Assembly (NCBI GenBank): GCA_035409945.1
Contig: DAONQC010000003.1
Coordinates: 186,001 to 250,000 of the forward strand
DNA length: 64,000 nt
From: MWEH01 sp035409945
Lineage (GTDB): Bacteria > Bacillota > Clostridia > Christensenellales > DTU072
Direction of reading: 5' to 3'
The translations under genes were made by a program, and so were the position numbers. Under the pieces are notes generated by a model. That model was given only the letters and a program-made list of their open reading frames with translations. It made no database searches and was not told the origin of the DNA. The stretch's first letter is position 1. Each line of letters starts with the position of its first letter. Shown here piece by piece: positions 1 to 8,640 of this stretch.

Positions 1-1
1 A

Positions 2-112
2 GGTGGCAAAGAAAAAGCTTTAAAAGCACTAATTGGCGCTGTAATGCGACAGTCTCGAGGAAAAGCTAACGCAGTACAAGCAGAACAAATAATCCTTGAT
101 TTGATTAAGTAA
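2..112 (+). CDS. gatB: Aspartyl/glutamyl-tRNA amidotransferase subunit B, C-terminal end (partial)
   Basis: Only the last 36 codons are in the window, ending in TAA at 110-112. The visible peptide begins GGKEKALKALIGAVM and ends in an ILDLIK tail, which matches the C-terminal YqeY/GatB domain that contacts tRNA. GatB, with GatA and GatC, converts Glu-tRNA(Gln) or Asp-tRNA(Asn) to the amidated form. The call rests on the tail alone, so it is good but not certain. Two degenerate copies of this 3' end follow directly and run into the glnN ribosome site. Confidence 0.75.
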   Translation, partial: GGKEKALKALIGAVMRQSRGKANAVQAEQIILDLIK

Positions 113-353
113 TTAACTAAAACACTGAAAAAATTAGTATGAGGAATAAATATAACAGTCACGAGGAAAAGATAGCGCTGTACAAACAGAACAAACAATC
201 CTTGATTTGATTAAATAACCGAACTAAAACACTGAAAAATTAGTATGAGGAATAAATAATAATACGCTGTACAAGCAGAATAAATAATCCTTAATTTAGT
301 TAAACGATTAAACTAAAAAACTGACAAAAAAACAAATTTGTATGAGGAATAAA
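50..353 (+). repeat. Three tandem units derived from the gatB 3' end
   Basis: Unit 1 (50-150) is the true gatB end plus its 3' flank. Unit 2 (156-256) repeats it at a 106-base period and unit 3 (about 261-353) again, more degenerate. Every unit ends in the same TATGAGGAATAAA string. The third copy of that string supplies the Shine-Dalgarno of glnN. Unit 2 still translates in frame as QSRGKDSAVQTEQTILDLIK plus stop, and unit 3 keeps AVQAE, a TAA, then IILNLVK. No other gene lies in 113-356. Confidence 0.85.
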
Positions 354-356
354 AAA

Positions 357-2450
357 ATGACAAACATAACTTCAACATACGGTACTTTAGTTTTTGGCGA
401 AACAGCCATGAAAGAAAGACTTTCTCCAGAAATTTATAAAGCCCTTAAGCACACTATAAATACAGGTGTAGAGTTAGATATTTCCCTTGCACAACCTATT
501 GCAGATGCTATGATGGCTTGGGCTATTGAAAAAGGTGCAACCCACTATACCCATTGGTTCCAACCTATGACTGGCGTCACAGCAGAAAAGCATGAAAGTT
601 TTTTAACACCAGTAAAAGGTGGTAAAGCCATACTTTCCTTCTCTGCTAACGCACTTGTAAAAGGAGAACCGGATGCATCTAGCCTTCCTTCAGGCGGACT
701 GAGAGCCACATTTGAAGCACGCGGTTATACTGCCTGGGATCCATCTTCATATGCATTTATTAAAGATGGAACTTTATGTATTCCCACTGCATTTTGCTCA
801 TATGGTGGAGAAATCCTTGATAAAAAAAGCCCCTTACTTCGCTCCATGGATGCAATAAATAAGCAATCTATGCGTATACTAAAACTATTTGGAAATAAGA
901 CAGCTAAAAGAGTTGTGCCAACCTGTGGAGCTGAACAAGAATACTTTTTGATTGATAAAACCATGTATGAATCACGAATGGATTTAGTGCATTGTAATCG
1001 CACTCTGTTTGGAGCTAAACCACCTAAGGGTCAAGAAATGGGTGACCACTATTTCGGAGTTATTAATCCTCGAGTTAGTGCTTTCATGAAGGAGTTAGAT
1101 GAAGAGCTTTGGAAATTAGGTGTGCCAGCAAAGATTAAACATAACGAAGCTGCGCCAGCTCAACATGAACTAGCCCCTGTTTACACGACTGTAAATATGG
1201 CAACCGACCAAAATCAAATTACTATGGAATTAATGAAGTCTCTTGCGTCAAAGCATGACCTTGCCTGCATACTTCATGACAAACCTTTTGAAAATGTCAA
1301 TGGAAGTGGAAAACATAATAACTGGTCACTTGCAACCGATGATGGTGTTAACCTACTAGAACCTGGTGAAACGCCACAAGAAAATGCGCAATTTTTGCTA
1401 TTTTTACTTGCAGTAATAAAAGCAACAGATGAGTATCAAGATCTACTCAGGCTATCTGCTGCTTCTGCAAGCAATGATTTACGACTAGGAGGACATGAAG
1501 CACCACCTGCTATTATTTCCATATCTTTAGGTGAAGAGCTTACAAGTGTTTTACAAGCGATTGAAGCTAATACTCACTATGAAGGAAACGGTGAAAATAA
1601 AATCATCCTAGGCGCTACAGTCTTACCCTCCATTCCAAAAGACACTTCAGATAGAAACAGAACATCACCTTTTGCATTTACTGGAGATAAATTAGAGTTC
1701 AGATTGTTAGGCTCATCTTTTTCAATTGCCTGTACAAACTATATTATTAATACCATTGTTGCTGATGCATTAGATGGATTTGCTAACATTTTAGAAAACA
1801 GCAGTGATTTCAAAAACGACTTAACAAACCTAATAGCAGAAACCGTGAAAAGGCATAAACACATCATTTTTAATGGAAATAATTACTCCTTAGAATGGAA
1901 GGAAGAAGCTAAAAAACGAGGTCTATTAAACCTTGAAACTACAGTTGATGCTCTTGAGCTATTTGACTCAGAAAAAAATATTAAACTATTTGAAAAGCAC
2001 CATATATTAAGTAGAAACGAAGTAAAATCTAGAAAAGATATCCTTCTTGATAATTATACAAAAACCCTGAATATTGAAGGCTTAACAATGATAGATATGA
2101 CTAGGAAACAAATAGTTCCAGCAACACTTCTTTATGAAGGACACTTAGTTGAACTGGCCCTAAACAAGAAGAATTTGGATCCTAAACTCGACAGATCTAC
2201 CGAGATTGCCATAATCGATAAACTCTCTGCAGGAACTAAAAAACTCAGTGAAATAACAAGAGAACTGGAAAACGAACTTGCTAAAGCTAGTACTATTTCC
2301 GATTCATATGAACGCGCAGTAGTATTCCGCGACAATATCATTCCCTTAATGACCGCCTTAAGGTCTGTTGCAGATAGTATAGAGCCTTTAGTTGCCAAAA
2401 ACTATTGGCCCTTCCCAACATATGCGGATTTATTATATAGCGTTAAGTAA
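357..2450 (+). CDS. glnN: Glutamine synthetase type III
   Basis: ATP-dependent glutamine synthetase of the large type III family (about 700 residues, dodecameric), making glutamine from glutamate and ammonia in the cytoplasm. The 697-residue product has the family N-terminus with WFQPMTG and EKHESF, a substrate-binding stretch HNEAAPAQHELAP near residue 265, and the ammonium/ATP site NGSGKHNNWS near 315-325. The first in-frame ATG (342) lies on top of the Shine-Dalgarno; GAGGA at 344-348 is correctly spaced for ATG 357, so I start there. No promoter is seen; transcription probably comes from the gat operon upstream. Confidence 0.95.
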   Translation: MTNITSTYGTLVFGETAMKERLSPEIYKALKHTINTGVELDISLAQPIADAMMAWAIEKGATHYTHWFQPMTGVTAEKHESFLTPVKGGKAILSFSANALVKGEPDASSLPSGGLRATFEARGYTAWDPSSYAFIKDGTLCIPTAFCSYGGEILDKKSPLLRSMDAINKQSMRILKLFGNKTAKRVVPTCGAEQEYFLIDKTMYESRMDLVHCNRTLFGAKPPKGQEMGDHYFGVINPRVSAFMKELDEELWKLGVPAKIKHNEAAPAQHELAPVYTTVNMATDQNQITMELMKSLASKHDLACILHDKPFENVNGSGKHNNWSLATDDGVNLLEPGETPQENAQFLLFLLAVIKATDEYQDLLRLSAASASNDLRLGGHEAPPAIISISLGEELTSVLQAIEANTHYEGNGENKIILGATVLPSIPKDTSDRNRTSPFAFTGDKLEFRLLGSSFSIACTNYIINTIVADALDGFANILENSSDFKNDLTNLIAETVKRHKHIIFNGNNYSLEWKEEAKKRGLLNLETTVDALELFDSEKNIKLFEKHHILSRNEVKSRKDILLDNYTKTLNIEGLTMIDMTRKQIVPATLLYEGHLVELALNKKNLDPKLDRSTEIAIIDKLSAGTKKLSEITRELENELAKASTISDSYERAVVFRDNIIPLMTALRSVADSIEPLVAKNYWPFPTYADLLYSVK

Positions 2451-2481
2451 TAATATCATTCTTTAGAAAAGTACTCAAAAA

Positions 2482-2511
2482 ATGGGCTGTTATCAAAATT
2501 TAACAGCCCAT
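2482..2511. terminator. Bidirectional hairpin terminator between convergent genes
   Basis: A perfect 11-bp stem (ATGGGCTGTTA with its complement) around an 8-base loop sits between glnN and the PHP gene. On the minus strand it is followed at once by TTTTTGAGT, and on the plus strand by an AT-rich stretch ending in six T. The same stem recurs at 62626-62656. Confidence 0.8.
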
Positions 2512-2534
2512 AAATTTACAATACTTTTTTACAC

Positions 2535-3296
2535 TCAACTCAAGTGCGTTCTAAACTTTACTGTGCCTGGTCTAGTATTAACTATTCTATTTTCAATCCC
2601 AGGATAGTTTTTCAAATATTTGATAATTCTACTAAAATTTCCAACATGCTCTGTATAATGGCCGTCTGAATTAGCAATCAATATAGCTTCTGTTGCTAAA
2701 ATTTCCTCAAACGCATTATATGACAAATCATGAATGTATTTAGCATTTAACTCTATGTAAGTTCCATAATCGGCACAACATTTTGCCACTTCTTTTACAT
2801 TAACCTTTGTTAAATGGTTTATATGAGCAATTATGGCAATTGGATATTTTTTTACCATCTCTATATAAGTTTTAGTATTTCGTTCTCGAGCTGCTTTACT
2901 TGTACCCAGAAAATAAAAGTAAGAATTAAGATAAAGTTCTCTAAATGATTTGATATTCTTAGGTCTTGTTGGAGCATGAAATCCTGCAATAATATAGTCG
3001 AAGTCTTCATAATCTTTTTCGGTTAGGTCAATAGTTCCATCCGATCCAACTATATTTGCTTCTACCCCTCTATGAATATTTAGTGTAGGAAACTCTGGTT
3101 TGATTTTCTCAATTTCCGCCCTTTGCTTTCTCATTTTTTCTGGTGTTAATGAGCCAAAATCAGGACTGTTATACCCGTGGTCTGTTATAGAAATATCTTT
3201 AAGGTCTGCATCAAAGGCAGCCTGTATATTTTGCCTGACTGTAATATGTCCATCACTATACTTTGTATGTGTATGATAATCTCCGTAAAACTTCAT
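2535..3296 (-). CDS. PHP-domain metal-dependent phosphoesterase
   Basis: Polymerase-and-histidinol-phosphatase domain hydrolase of about 253 residues, cytoplasmic. The metal-binding motifs are visible in order: DYHTHTKYSDG at the N-terminus, ITDHG, GVEAN, HINH and NSDGHY near the C-terminus. It resembles YcdX-like PHP phosphatases. Histidinol phosphatase (HisK) belongs to the same superfamily and the his operon in this window has no phosphatase, so that role is possible but unproven. The start at 3296 is chosen because AAGGAT lies at the right distance; an earlier in-frame ATG at 3314 lacks a ribosome site. The stop codon is TGA. Confidence 0.85.
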   Translation of the reverse strand: MKFYGDYHTHTKYSDGHITVRQNIQAAFDADLKDISITDHGYNSPDFGSLTPEKMRKQRAEIEKIKPEFPTLNIHRGVEANIVGSDGTIDLTEKDYEDFDYIIAGFHAPTRPKNIKSFRELYLNSYFYFLGTSKAARERNTKTYIEMVKKYPIAIIAHINHLTKVNVKEVAKCCADYGTYIELNAKYIHDLSYNAFEEILATEAILIANSDGHYTEHVGNFSRIIKYLKNYPGIENRIVNTRPGTVKFRTHLS

Positions 3297-3597
3297 GTTG
3301 TTATCCTTATTCATATTAAATGCTTTATCTTTACTATTTAGAATGTATTTTCTTATTGAAAATTATACTTCTATTACATACTCAAATCAAGATTAAATAA
3401 AGCATATATAACCTCTCACATATATAACCTCGAATCTTAATCAGTCGTCTCTGACTATGATAACTTATGCATCGAATCTGCATACACCGTTTCATTCGAG
3501 GGACTATCTAATGTACGCTTACTAAGATATGTTGTAGTTGCACTTCCTATGACAACAAACTTATATTTATTCATAGCATATTTACAATGCAATTCTC
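3297..3597. other. Divergent intergenic region, no gene seen
   Basis: About 300 AT-rich bases between the starts of the PHP gene and the GDPD fusion. It holds a short direct repeat (CATATATAACCTC twice, about 3404-3435). I found no convincing small ORF or structured RNA. Confidence 0.4.
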
Positions 3598-3625
3598 TTG
3601 AAATCAATTACTCTTAGTGTATAAT
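3598..3625 (+). promoter_or_regulatory. Sigma-A type promoter of the GDPD fusion gene
   Basis: TTGAAA (3598-3603), 16-base spacer, TATAAT (3620-3625), followed about 20 bases later by a strong TAGGAGGAAAA ribosome site for the ATG at 3655. Confidence 0.6.
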
Positions 3626-3654
3626 TATAATATATTAGGTTTTTAGGAGGAAAA

Positions 3655-4806
3655 ATGTCTAAGTTTATTGCACACAGAGGATTAAGTTCCCTTTATTATC
3701 AAAACAGCGAAGATGCATTTTTAGCTGCTGGAAAAAGTGATTTCTTTTATGGAATTGAAACAGATTTGTGGCTCACTTCTGATGGTCATTGGGTTTGCTG
3801 TCACGACGCTGCCCCTTTCGAAAATAGAGATATTAAAATAGCTACAATAACACTTGAAGAAGCTCTAAAACTCCCTATGAACCCTAAAAAGTGGGGAAAT
3901 GCAAGGCAACGAGGTATATCATATATCTGCACTGCTAGACGCTATTTGGAAATCAATAAACAATATGGAAAAGTTGCTTTTATTGAACTGAAAACAGTTC
4001 CTTCCCTTGCAGATTTGCATAACTTAGTCAATCTAACCGAGGAGGTTTTGGGACTTGAAAATGCTGTTTTTATTAGTTTTCATGCTAGAAATCTAGAGCG
4101 TTTAAGACGCATGGATAGAGGAATTAAAACCCAAATACTAACCAGTGCTTGGGTGCAAAGCAAGTATTATCTCTCTAGAGGATATGACGTTGATCAGCAT
4201 GTCTTTGGTATGAATGCTGCAAGAATACATAAAGCCCATCAACTAGGAAGAGAGGTAAATGTTTGGACTATCCGCAACCTTGTCACCGCAAACAGAATGT
4301 ACCTATCAAAAGCAGATTATATAACCACTGACTACGACTACTCTAGATGGTTTAAAAAAGGCGGCAGATCTTCTACAAATAGATACAGACAATCCGAGGA
4401 AAAGATCGGTTTAAAATTGTTCAAAGAAGGGAAAAATTGTTGCCAATCAGTTGTGCTTGCATTTGCAGATACTTTATGGCTTAACAAACGTAGACTAAAG
4501 GCATTAACTTCCCCGTTTGGACATGGTATAGATACATACGGAAATGAAATTTGTGGCGCGGCAACAGGAATGCTTATGATAATCGGAATAACCCATCCAG
4601 GAATGAATAAAAAAACTATGCGTGAACTTTCTCAAAAAGCACTAGATGAGTTTAGAGAAAAAACTGGTGGATTACGTTGCCATGAATTTACTAGAGATAA
4701 AGACCTTCCTGAAGGCGCGGAAATTCCACTTGCAAAACGCAAAGAAGGAGTTTGTGAAAATTTGATAGAAACAGCAATACTAATCGCTAAAAAGTATATG
4801 CCTTAA
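3655..4806 (+). CDS. Glycerophosphodiester phosphodiesterase fused to a C_GCAxxG_C_C redox domain
   Basis: Two domains in 383 residues. Residues 1 to about 232 form a glycerophosphodiester phosphodiesterase TIM barrel with catalytic/metal residues in order: HRG (7-9), ETD (35-37), CHD around His50 and FIELKT. It has no signal peptide, so it should act in the cytoplasm on deacylated phospholipids. After a basic linker, residues from about 245 carry the C_GCAxxG_C_C family signature: NCCQSVV near 260, ICGAATG near 299, GLRCHEF and VCENLIE. That family is thought to be a metal- or FeS-binding redox protein, usually stand-alone. The frame is continuous through the junction. The gene is monocistronic with its own promoter and terminator. 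Confidence 0.85.
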   Translation: MSKFIAHRGLSSLYYQNSEDAFLAAGKSDFFYGIETDLWLTSDGHWVCCHDAAPFENRDIKIATITLEEALKLPMNPKKWGNARQRGISYICTARRYLEINKQYGKVAFIELKTVPSLADLHNLVNLTEEVLGLENAVFISFHARNLERLRRMDRGIKTQILTSAWVQSKYYLSRGYDVDQHVFGMNAARIHKAHQLGREVNVWTIRNLVTANRMYLSKADYITTDYDYSRWFKKGGRSSTNRYRQSEEKIGLKLFKEGKNCCQSVVLAFADTLWLNKRRLKALTSPFGHGIDTYGNEICGAATGMLMIIGITHPGMNKKTMRELSQKALDEFREKTGGLRCHEFTRDKDLPEGAEIPLAKRKEGVCENLIETAILIAKKYMP

Positions 4807-4816
4807 CACAAAATGA

Positions 4817-4840
4817 CAGGCTCTGAAAAGAGCCTGTTTT
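4817..4840 (+). terminator. Intrinsic terminator of the GDPD fusion gene
   Basis: 8-bp perfect stem CAGGCTCT/AGAGCCTG with GAAA tetraloop, followed by four T. It lies 11 bases after the stop codon. Confidence 0.8.
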
Positions 4841-4877
4841 GATATAAAGCAATTATTTTTTGAATTAAAGTGAAATA

Positions 4878-5570
4878 TTAGTCGTTACTTTCGCTATCTA
4901 TAACAGTAGAATTGTCGGCTACTACTCCGATTTCTTCTTTTACTTCTTCCTTTTTGACTTTACTATTTTTACAGTAATCCTTCCACTCTTGTTTAGACAT
5001 TGATGCCTTTAATGCTTTTTTCTCTGCTTTTGCCTGTTTTTCTGCAGCGGCTTCTTTTAAACTATTTAATTTTTCTCTTTCTAGAAACGCTTTCTCTTTT
5101 TCTCTCTCCTCTTTCCTTTCTATCAATAGTGCTGCTTTTCTTTCCTGCTTTTGCCTTTTAATTTCCTCTTTTTCTTTAGCGAGGAAGTTTTTCCATTCTT
5201 CTTTAGATAAGGATTTTCTAAGTTTTTCTCTTTCTAACTTTTGTCTTTCTTTTTCAGCTTGAGCTTCGGCTTTTGCAATCTTTTTTGCCTCTTTATCCCT
5301 TTGGTTATTTTCTTTAGTTTGTTCCCAAATTTCCTTTTCTAATTCCTTGTCCCTTTTCCTTGCAGCTATTACTTCTTGCTTCCTAATTTGTTGTTCTTTA
5401 TGCTTTCTAGTCTTTTCTTCCTCTAGATACTTTTTCCATTCGTCTGGAGTTGAGTTATTTTTAATTTCACGTCTCTTAGCAGTTCTTTCTTCCTCTAATT
5501 TAATGTATTCTTTTAGGGTAAATGATTCTTCTTTTTCCGCAGTTTCTTCTTCAAATATTTCATCAAACAA
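4878..5570 (-). CDS. Lys/Glu-rich coiled-coil protein, or C-terminal tail of the upstream symporter
   Basis: Highly charged, helical, coiled-coil-like sequence of about 230 residues with no recognised domain. It contains three spaced copies of an EWK motif: TPDEWKKYLEEEK, SKEEWKNFLAKEK and SKQEWKDYCKNSK. It is in the same reading frame as the symporter ending at 5661, separated only by one TGA and 30 sense codons (5571-5660) that are also acidic and coherent. The nominal start here is TTG at 5570 and the nearest AGGA is about 17 bases off, too far for normal initiation. It may therefore be made by readthrough, or be the severed tail of one gene. Confidence 0.55.
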   Translation of the reverse strand: MFDEIFEEETAEKEESFTLKEYIKLEEERTAKRREIKNNSTPDEWKKYLEEEKTRKHKEQQIRKQEVIAARKRDKELEKEIWEQTKENNQRDKEAKKIAKAEAQAEKERQKLEREKLRKSLSKEEWKNFLAKEKEEIKRQKQERKAALLIERKEEREKEKAFLEREKLNSLKEAAAEKQAKAEKKALKASMSKQEWKDYCKNSKVKKEEVKEEIGVVADNSTVIDSESND

Positions 5571-5633
5571 GCCCGTCGTTACATTTTCCTCCCCTGCTTC
5601 TATTCTCTCTTCTAGCTCTAAACCCTGCTCTTC

Positions 5634-5663
5634 GGTGATTTTACCATCACCTACATTTGCTCA
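5634..5663 (-). promoter_or_regulatory. In-frame TGA followed by a short hairpin at the symporter/coiled-coil junction
   Basis: The symporter frame stops at TGA (5663-5661). Nine bases later comes a 6-bp stem GGTGAT/ATCACC with loop GGTAAA (5651-5634), and the frame then continues open to 4878. No T-run follows, so it is not a terminator. The hairpin could stimulate readthrough, or be chance. Confidence 0.35.
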
Positions 5664-7160
5664 AACTGCTAATATTTCCATAATCCTACTATGCCTTTTT
5701 TCAGTTAAATCCCAGAACAAGAAAGGAATTACGCTGAGTATTCCACTCGGAATCGCGATGAGAGATGTCCACATGATTATAGGAGATGTCACATTTTCTG
5801 TGTCGTATAACACACTAGCATCGTCTATAAAGCCAAAAGCCTCATAGATTGCTGGGTTGATAAAAGCAGTTCCAAGCCCAACTATAGTTAACAAAACAAA
5901 GGACAACTGCCCCATAAATCCTTCTATTCTTTGCCCTGTCTTGTATTGCTGATAGTCATTAATCATAGCACTAAGAGCTGGTTGTATTACCACAGTTGCA
6001 CCATTAAAGAGAGTAATTAGTAATATGAAAATATACATAACATATGGGGTTGCAACTGTTGGCATGCTTGCTGCTAAAACAATGGGCACAGTGAATATAG
6101 CACATAAAGTATTAATAGCTATTACAATCTTTTTCTTACCAAATTTATTAATAAGCATGGGAGCTAATATCATGCCAGGGACACATGCGCTTCCTGCTAG
6201 CGTCACTAAAATAGATTGGGCCCAATCTGTTGCTATATAATATGTGGCAATCCATACAACATATACAGTTGCTGCCATTCTAAACACACCAAGTATTGTA
6301 GAAATTGTATTAATCCAAAAGTACTTATTCCGAGCAGCACTCTTCAGCCCTTCTGAAAACTTCACCTTGTTGACAGTTGCTCTTTTTTGTACAAATCTTT
6401 CTTTTACTCCAAATGCTGTCAATAACGCAAGAGCTAAACACATTGCTGCCATTATCGGTAGTATAACTTGCATGGACCGAATATCATTAATACCAGCCAC
6501 TAATGTATTACCATTTGCATCTTTGGTACTATATAACAAGTTTGCTAGAAGTGGAAATAATATGGTAACAATCGATGGACCTAAAGAATATATTACTGAA
6601 CCAATTGACATCAAATTAGTCCTTTCTTTATGGCTTGGCGAAATAACTAAAACTAAATTATTGTATGCATTACTGTATAAAGTTATGAAAAACTGCATAA
6701 TATTAAAAATAATTGTAAATGCAACAAGCATAAGGACATAGTTATCTATGAGCGCATAAGGAATAAAAACTAGTGCTATCATAGAAAGCATAATTGGTAT
6801 CGGCAACCATATCAGCCATGGCCTAAACTTTCCAAATCTTGAATTTGTGTTATCGATAATTACACTTAATAGTGGCGACCTTAGCAAAGAAAACACACTA
6901 GTAGCAAGCCCTATAATTGTTATGTGCCAAACATTAATTCCTAAAGCAACTGCTATGTACATACCTGCAGAAAGTGTTAAATATGTGGGTATTACAGTTA
7001 CGCCAAAGACTCCCATTCCTCCAACACAGTAGGCAGCAAATTCTCTAAAGCTTAAAAAATTGCCCTTTGGCGGTCTGTCCCAGTGAGAAAAAATATACTT
7101 TAAAACAAAAATTACCTTTTGAAAAATGTTCGAACCCTTCTGCTCTTCAACTTTTTGCAT
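5661..7160 (-). CDS. GPH-family sugar:cation symporter (MFS)
   Basis: Twelve-helix inner-membrane transporter of the glycoside-pentoside-hexuronide family, 499 residues. The cytoplasmic loop motif DNTNSRFGKFRPW is diagnostic, and a second YQQYKTGQRIEG motif lies before the last helices. The substrate is probably a sugar or sugar acid delivered to the epimerase encoded 18 bases upstream in the same operon. GGGGAG precedes the ATG. The product ends unusually soon after the last helix (TEKRHSRIMEILAV) at a TGA, while the same frame continues downstream, so the natural protein may be longer. Confidence 0.88.
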   Translation of the reverse strand: MQKVEEQKGSNIFQKVIFVLKYIFSHWDRPPKGNFLSFREFAAYCVGGMGVFGVTVIPTYLTLSAGMYIAVALGINVWHITIIGLATSVFSLLRSPLLSVIIDNTNSRFGKFRPWLIWLPIPIMLSMIALVFIPYALIDNYVLMLVAFTIIFNIMQFFITLYSNAYNNLVLVISPSHKERTNLMSIGSVIYSLGPSIVTILFPLLANLLYSTKDANGNTLVAGINDIRSMQVILPIMAAMCLALALLTAFGVKERFVQKRATVNKVKFSEGLKSAARNKYFWINTISTILGVFRMAATVYVVWIATYYIATDWAQSILVTLAGSACVPGMILAPMLINKFGKKKIVIAINTLCAIFTVPIVLAASMPTVATPYVMYIFILLITLFNGATVVIQPALSAMINDYQQYKTGQRIEGFMGQLSFVLLTIVGLGTAFINPAIYEAFGFIDDASVLYDTENVTSPIIMWTSLIAIPSGILSVIPFLFWDLTEKRHSRIMEILAV

Positions 7161-7178
7161 TGTACTTCTCCCCTATCC

Positions 7179-8363
7179 CTAAATATATTTTTTAAGTATT
7201 TTCTCGCTTTCTACAAGCATTCTTATTATATGGAATGGTCCTTTATATGTATGACCTTTACAAGCAGGTTCGGTTGGGCGACCATCTCTTCTAAGATATC
7301 CAAACCACTCACCAAACTCTGGGTCTGCAAAATATTTATTTGCATACTCATAAAACTTTTGAAACATAGATAAGTACCTTTTATTGCCAGTATAGTCATA
7401 AAACTTTATTGCTGCAGTAATTGCTTCTGTATGTACCCACCATAATTTCATGTCATGCTCATATGCTTCCACGGGTTTTCCTTCGATATCTTTGAAATAT
7501 AAAATCCCACCAAATTCTTCATCTTTACCAAAGTCATATGCCTTGTTAAAAATATCTTCAGCTTTACACAGTAGCTCCTTATCACCAAGTATATAAGCTG
7601 CATCTGCTAAGAACCAGGATAGTTCTATACTATGCCCTGGATTTACAATTCTGCCAGTTGCACTTTCAAAATAGAAGGAGCCATCAGCTAATCTACTTTC
7701 TAACATTAGTCCCGTTTCTTCGTGTCGGAAGGTAAAAATATCCCTAACCAATTGTTTTGCTTTGCTAGTGTATTCCTCTTTGCGCTCACTATCTAAGTTG
7801 ATTAAAACATTTGTTAAATTTAAAAGAATCATCGGACCACCTAAAGCTTTGGTGTCTCGTGTTTCCACAATTGTCTTCGGTGTGATTTTATACGGATCGC
7901 TAGCAGGATTAACATACATACTCATCAAAAAATCATAATATTTTCTAGCCTGCTTAAGTGCCACATCATCATTTTTCACTTTATACTGCAAAATTTTCGT
8001 TAAAACATAAAAGCATTCCGAGAAAAAATAACGTCTTTTACGGAGGGGTTCCCCTTCAGCTGTTACAGTAAAATACATTCTCCCATCTTCTTCATCTATA
8101 CAATGTTCATCCAAAAATTTGGAACAGCTGTCCGCAATTTCCATCCAAGACAAGTCATAACCATACTCATTTATAAGGTTGTAATAAGTGTATCCAGTTC
8201 TGCCTTGCATCCACACCCCTTTATCTGTGGAATAGATGTTACCTTTCCTATCCAAACACGTATAGATACCACCATTTATTTTGTCAGAACCATACTTAAT
8301 CCAAAACGGCGCGACATCATTAAATAGTGTGTTTTTTATATCTTGATATAGCTTTGAGACCAT
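7179..8363 (-). CDS. N-acylglucosamine 2-epimerase / cellobiose 2-epimerase family protein
   Basis: Cytoplasmic (alpha/alpha)6-barrel epimerase or isomerase of the AGE superfamily, 394 residues, the usual length. Family motifs are visible: GGIYTCLDRKG and WMQGRTGYTY near the N-terminus, PGHSIELSWF in the middle, WWVHTEAI and KGHTYKGPFH near the C-terminus; His and Glu residues in these form the active site. Substrate (N-acetylmannosamine, cellobiose, mannose) cannot be told from sequence alone. No sialic-acid lyase or glycosidase is nearby. First gene of an operon with the downstream symporter; AAGG lies just ahead of ATG 8363. Confidence 0.85.
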   Translation of the reverse strand: MVSKLYQDIKNTLFNDVAPFWIKYGSDKINGGIYTCLDRKGNIYSTDKGVWMQGRTGYTYYNLINEYGYDLSWMEIADSCSKFLDEHCIDEEDGRMYFTVTAEGEPLRKRRYFFSECFYVLTKILQYKVKNDDVALKQARKYYDFLMSMYVNPASDPYKITPKTIVETRDTKALGGPMILLNLTNVLINLDSERKEEYTSKAKQLVRDIFTFRHEETGLMLESRLADGSFYFESATGRIVNPGHSIELSWFLADAAYILGDKELLCKAEDIFNKAYDFGKDEEFGGILYFKDIEGKPVEAYEHDMKLWWVHTEAITAAIKFYDYTGNKRYLSMFQKFYEYANKYFADPEFGEWFGYLRRDGRPTEPACKGHTYKGPFHIIRMLVESEKILKKYI

Positions 8364-8407
8364 GTTAACCTTATCCCGCCCCCCTAAAAACTTCTAGTAT
8401 TTACATT

Positions 8408-8436
8408 ATTATATATAAATGAATTGTACATAACAA
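8408..8436 (-). promoter_or_regulatory. Promoter of the epimerase-symporter operon
   Basis: Minus-strand TTGTTA (8436-8431), 17-base spacer, TATAAT (8413-8408). Two direct copies of AATTGTAC, one in the spacer and one just upstream (about 8422-8446), could be an operator. Confidence 0.6.
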
Positions 8437-8462
8437 AGCAATTGTACCATTTGAAGTCGAAG

Positions 8463-8491
8463 TTGTAAATACACATACCTTGTAGTATAAT
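8463..8491 (+). promoter_or_regulatory. Promoter of the second GPH symporter
   Basis: TTGTAA (8463-8468), 17-base spacer, TATAAT (8486-8491). The leader up to 8640 holds a small CCCTC/GAGGG hairpin near 8602-8616 and an AGGAG ribosome site. The 277-base divergent region 8364-8640 otherwise holds no gene. Confidence 0.6.
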
Positions 8492-8640
8492 TTTAAAAAT
8501 AAGGTGCGGTTCGCGGACAGAAACTTCAACTACAACATTTATATCGATAGTCTCAGAAACTTACTAAATAGTAAGGCGCTTTTACATAAATTGAACATTA
8601 TCCCTCGCTTGAGGGTTAAGCTAAAACAGGAGAAATTAAT

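Noticed and set aside
5634..5663. Selenocysteine insertion at the TGA between the symporter and the coiled-coil tail
   Set aside because: A loop beginning GG about 16 bases after the TGA superficially fits bacterial SECIS spacing, but the stem is only 6 bp, no Cys or redox motif surrounds the site, and symporter tails have no known use for Sec.
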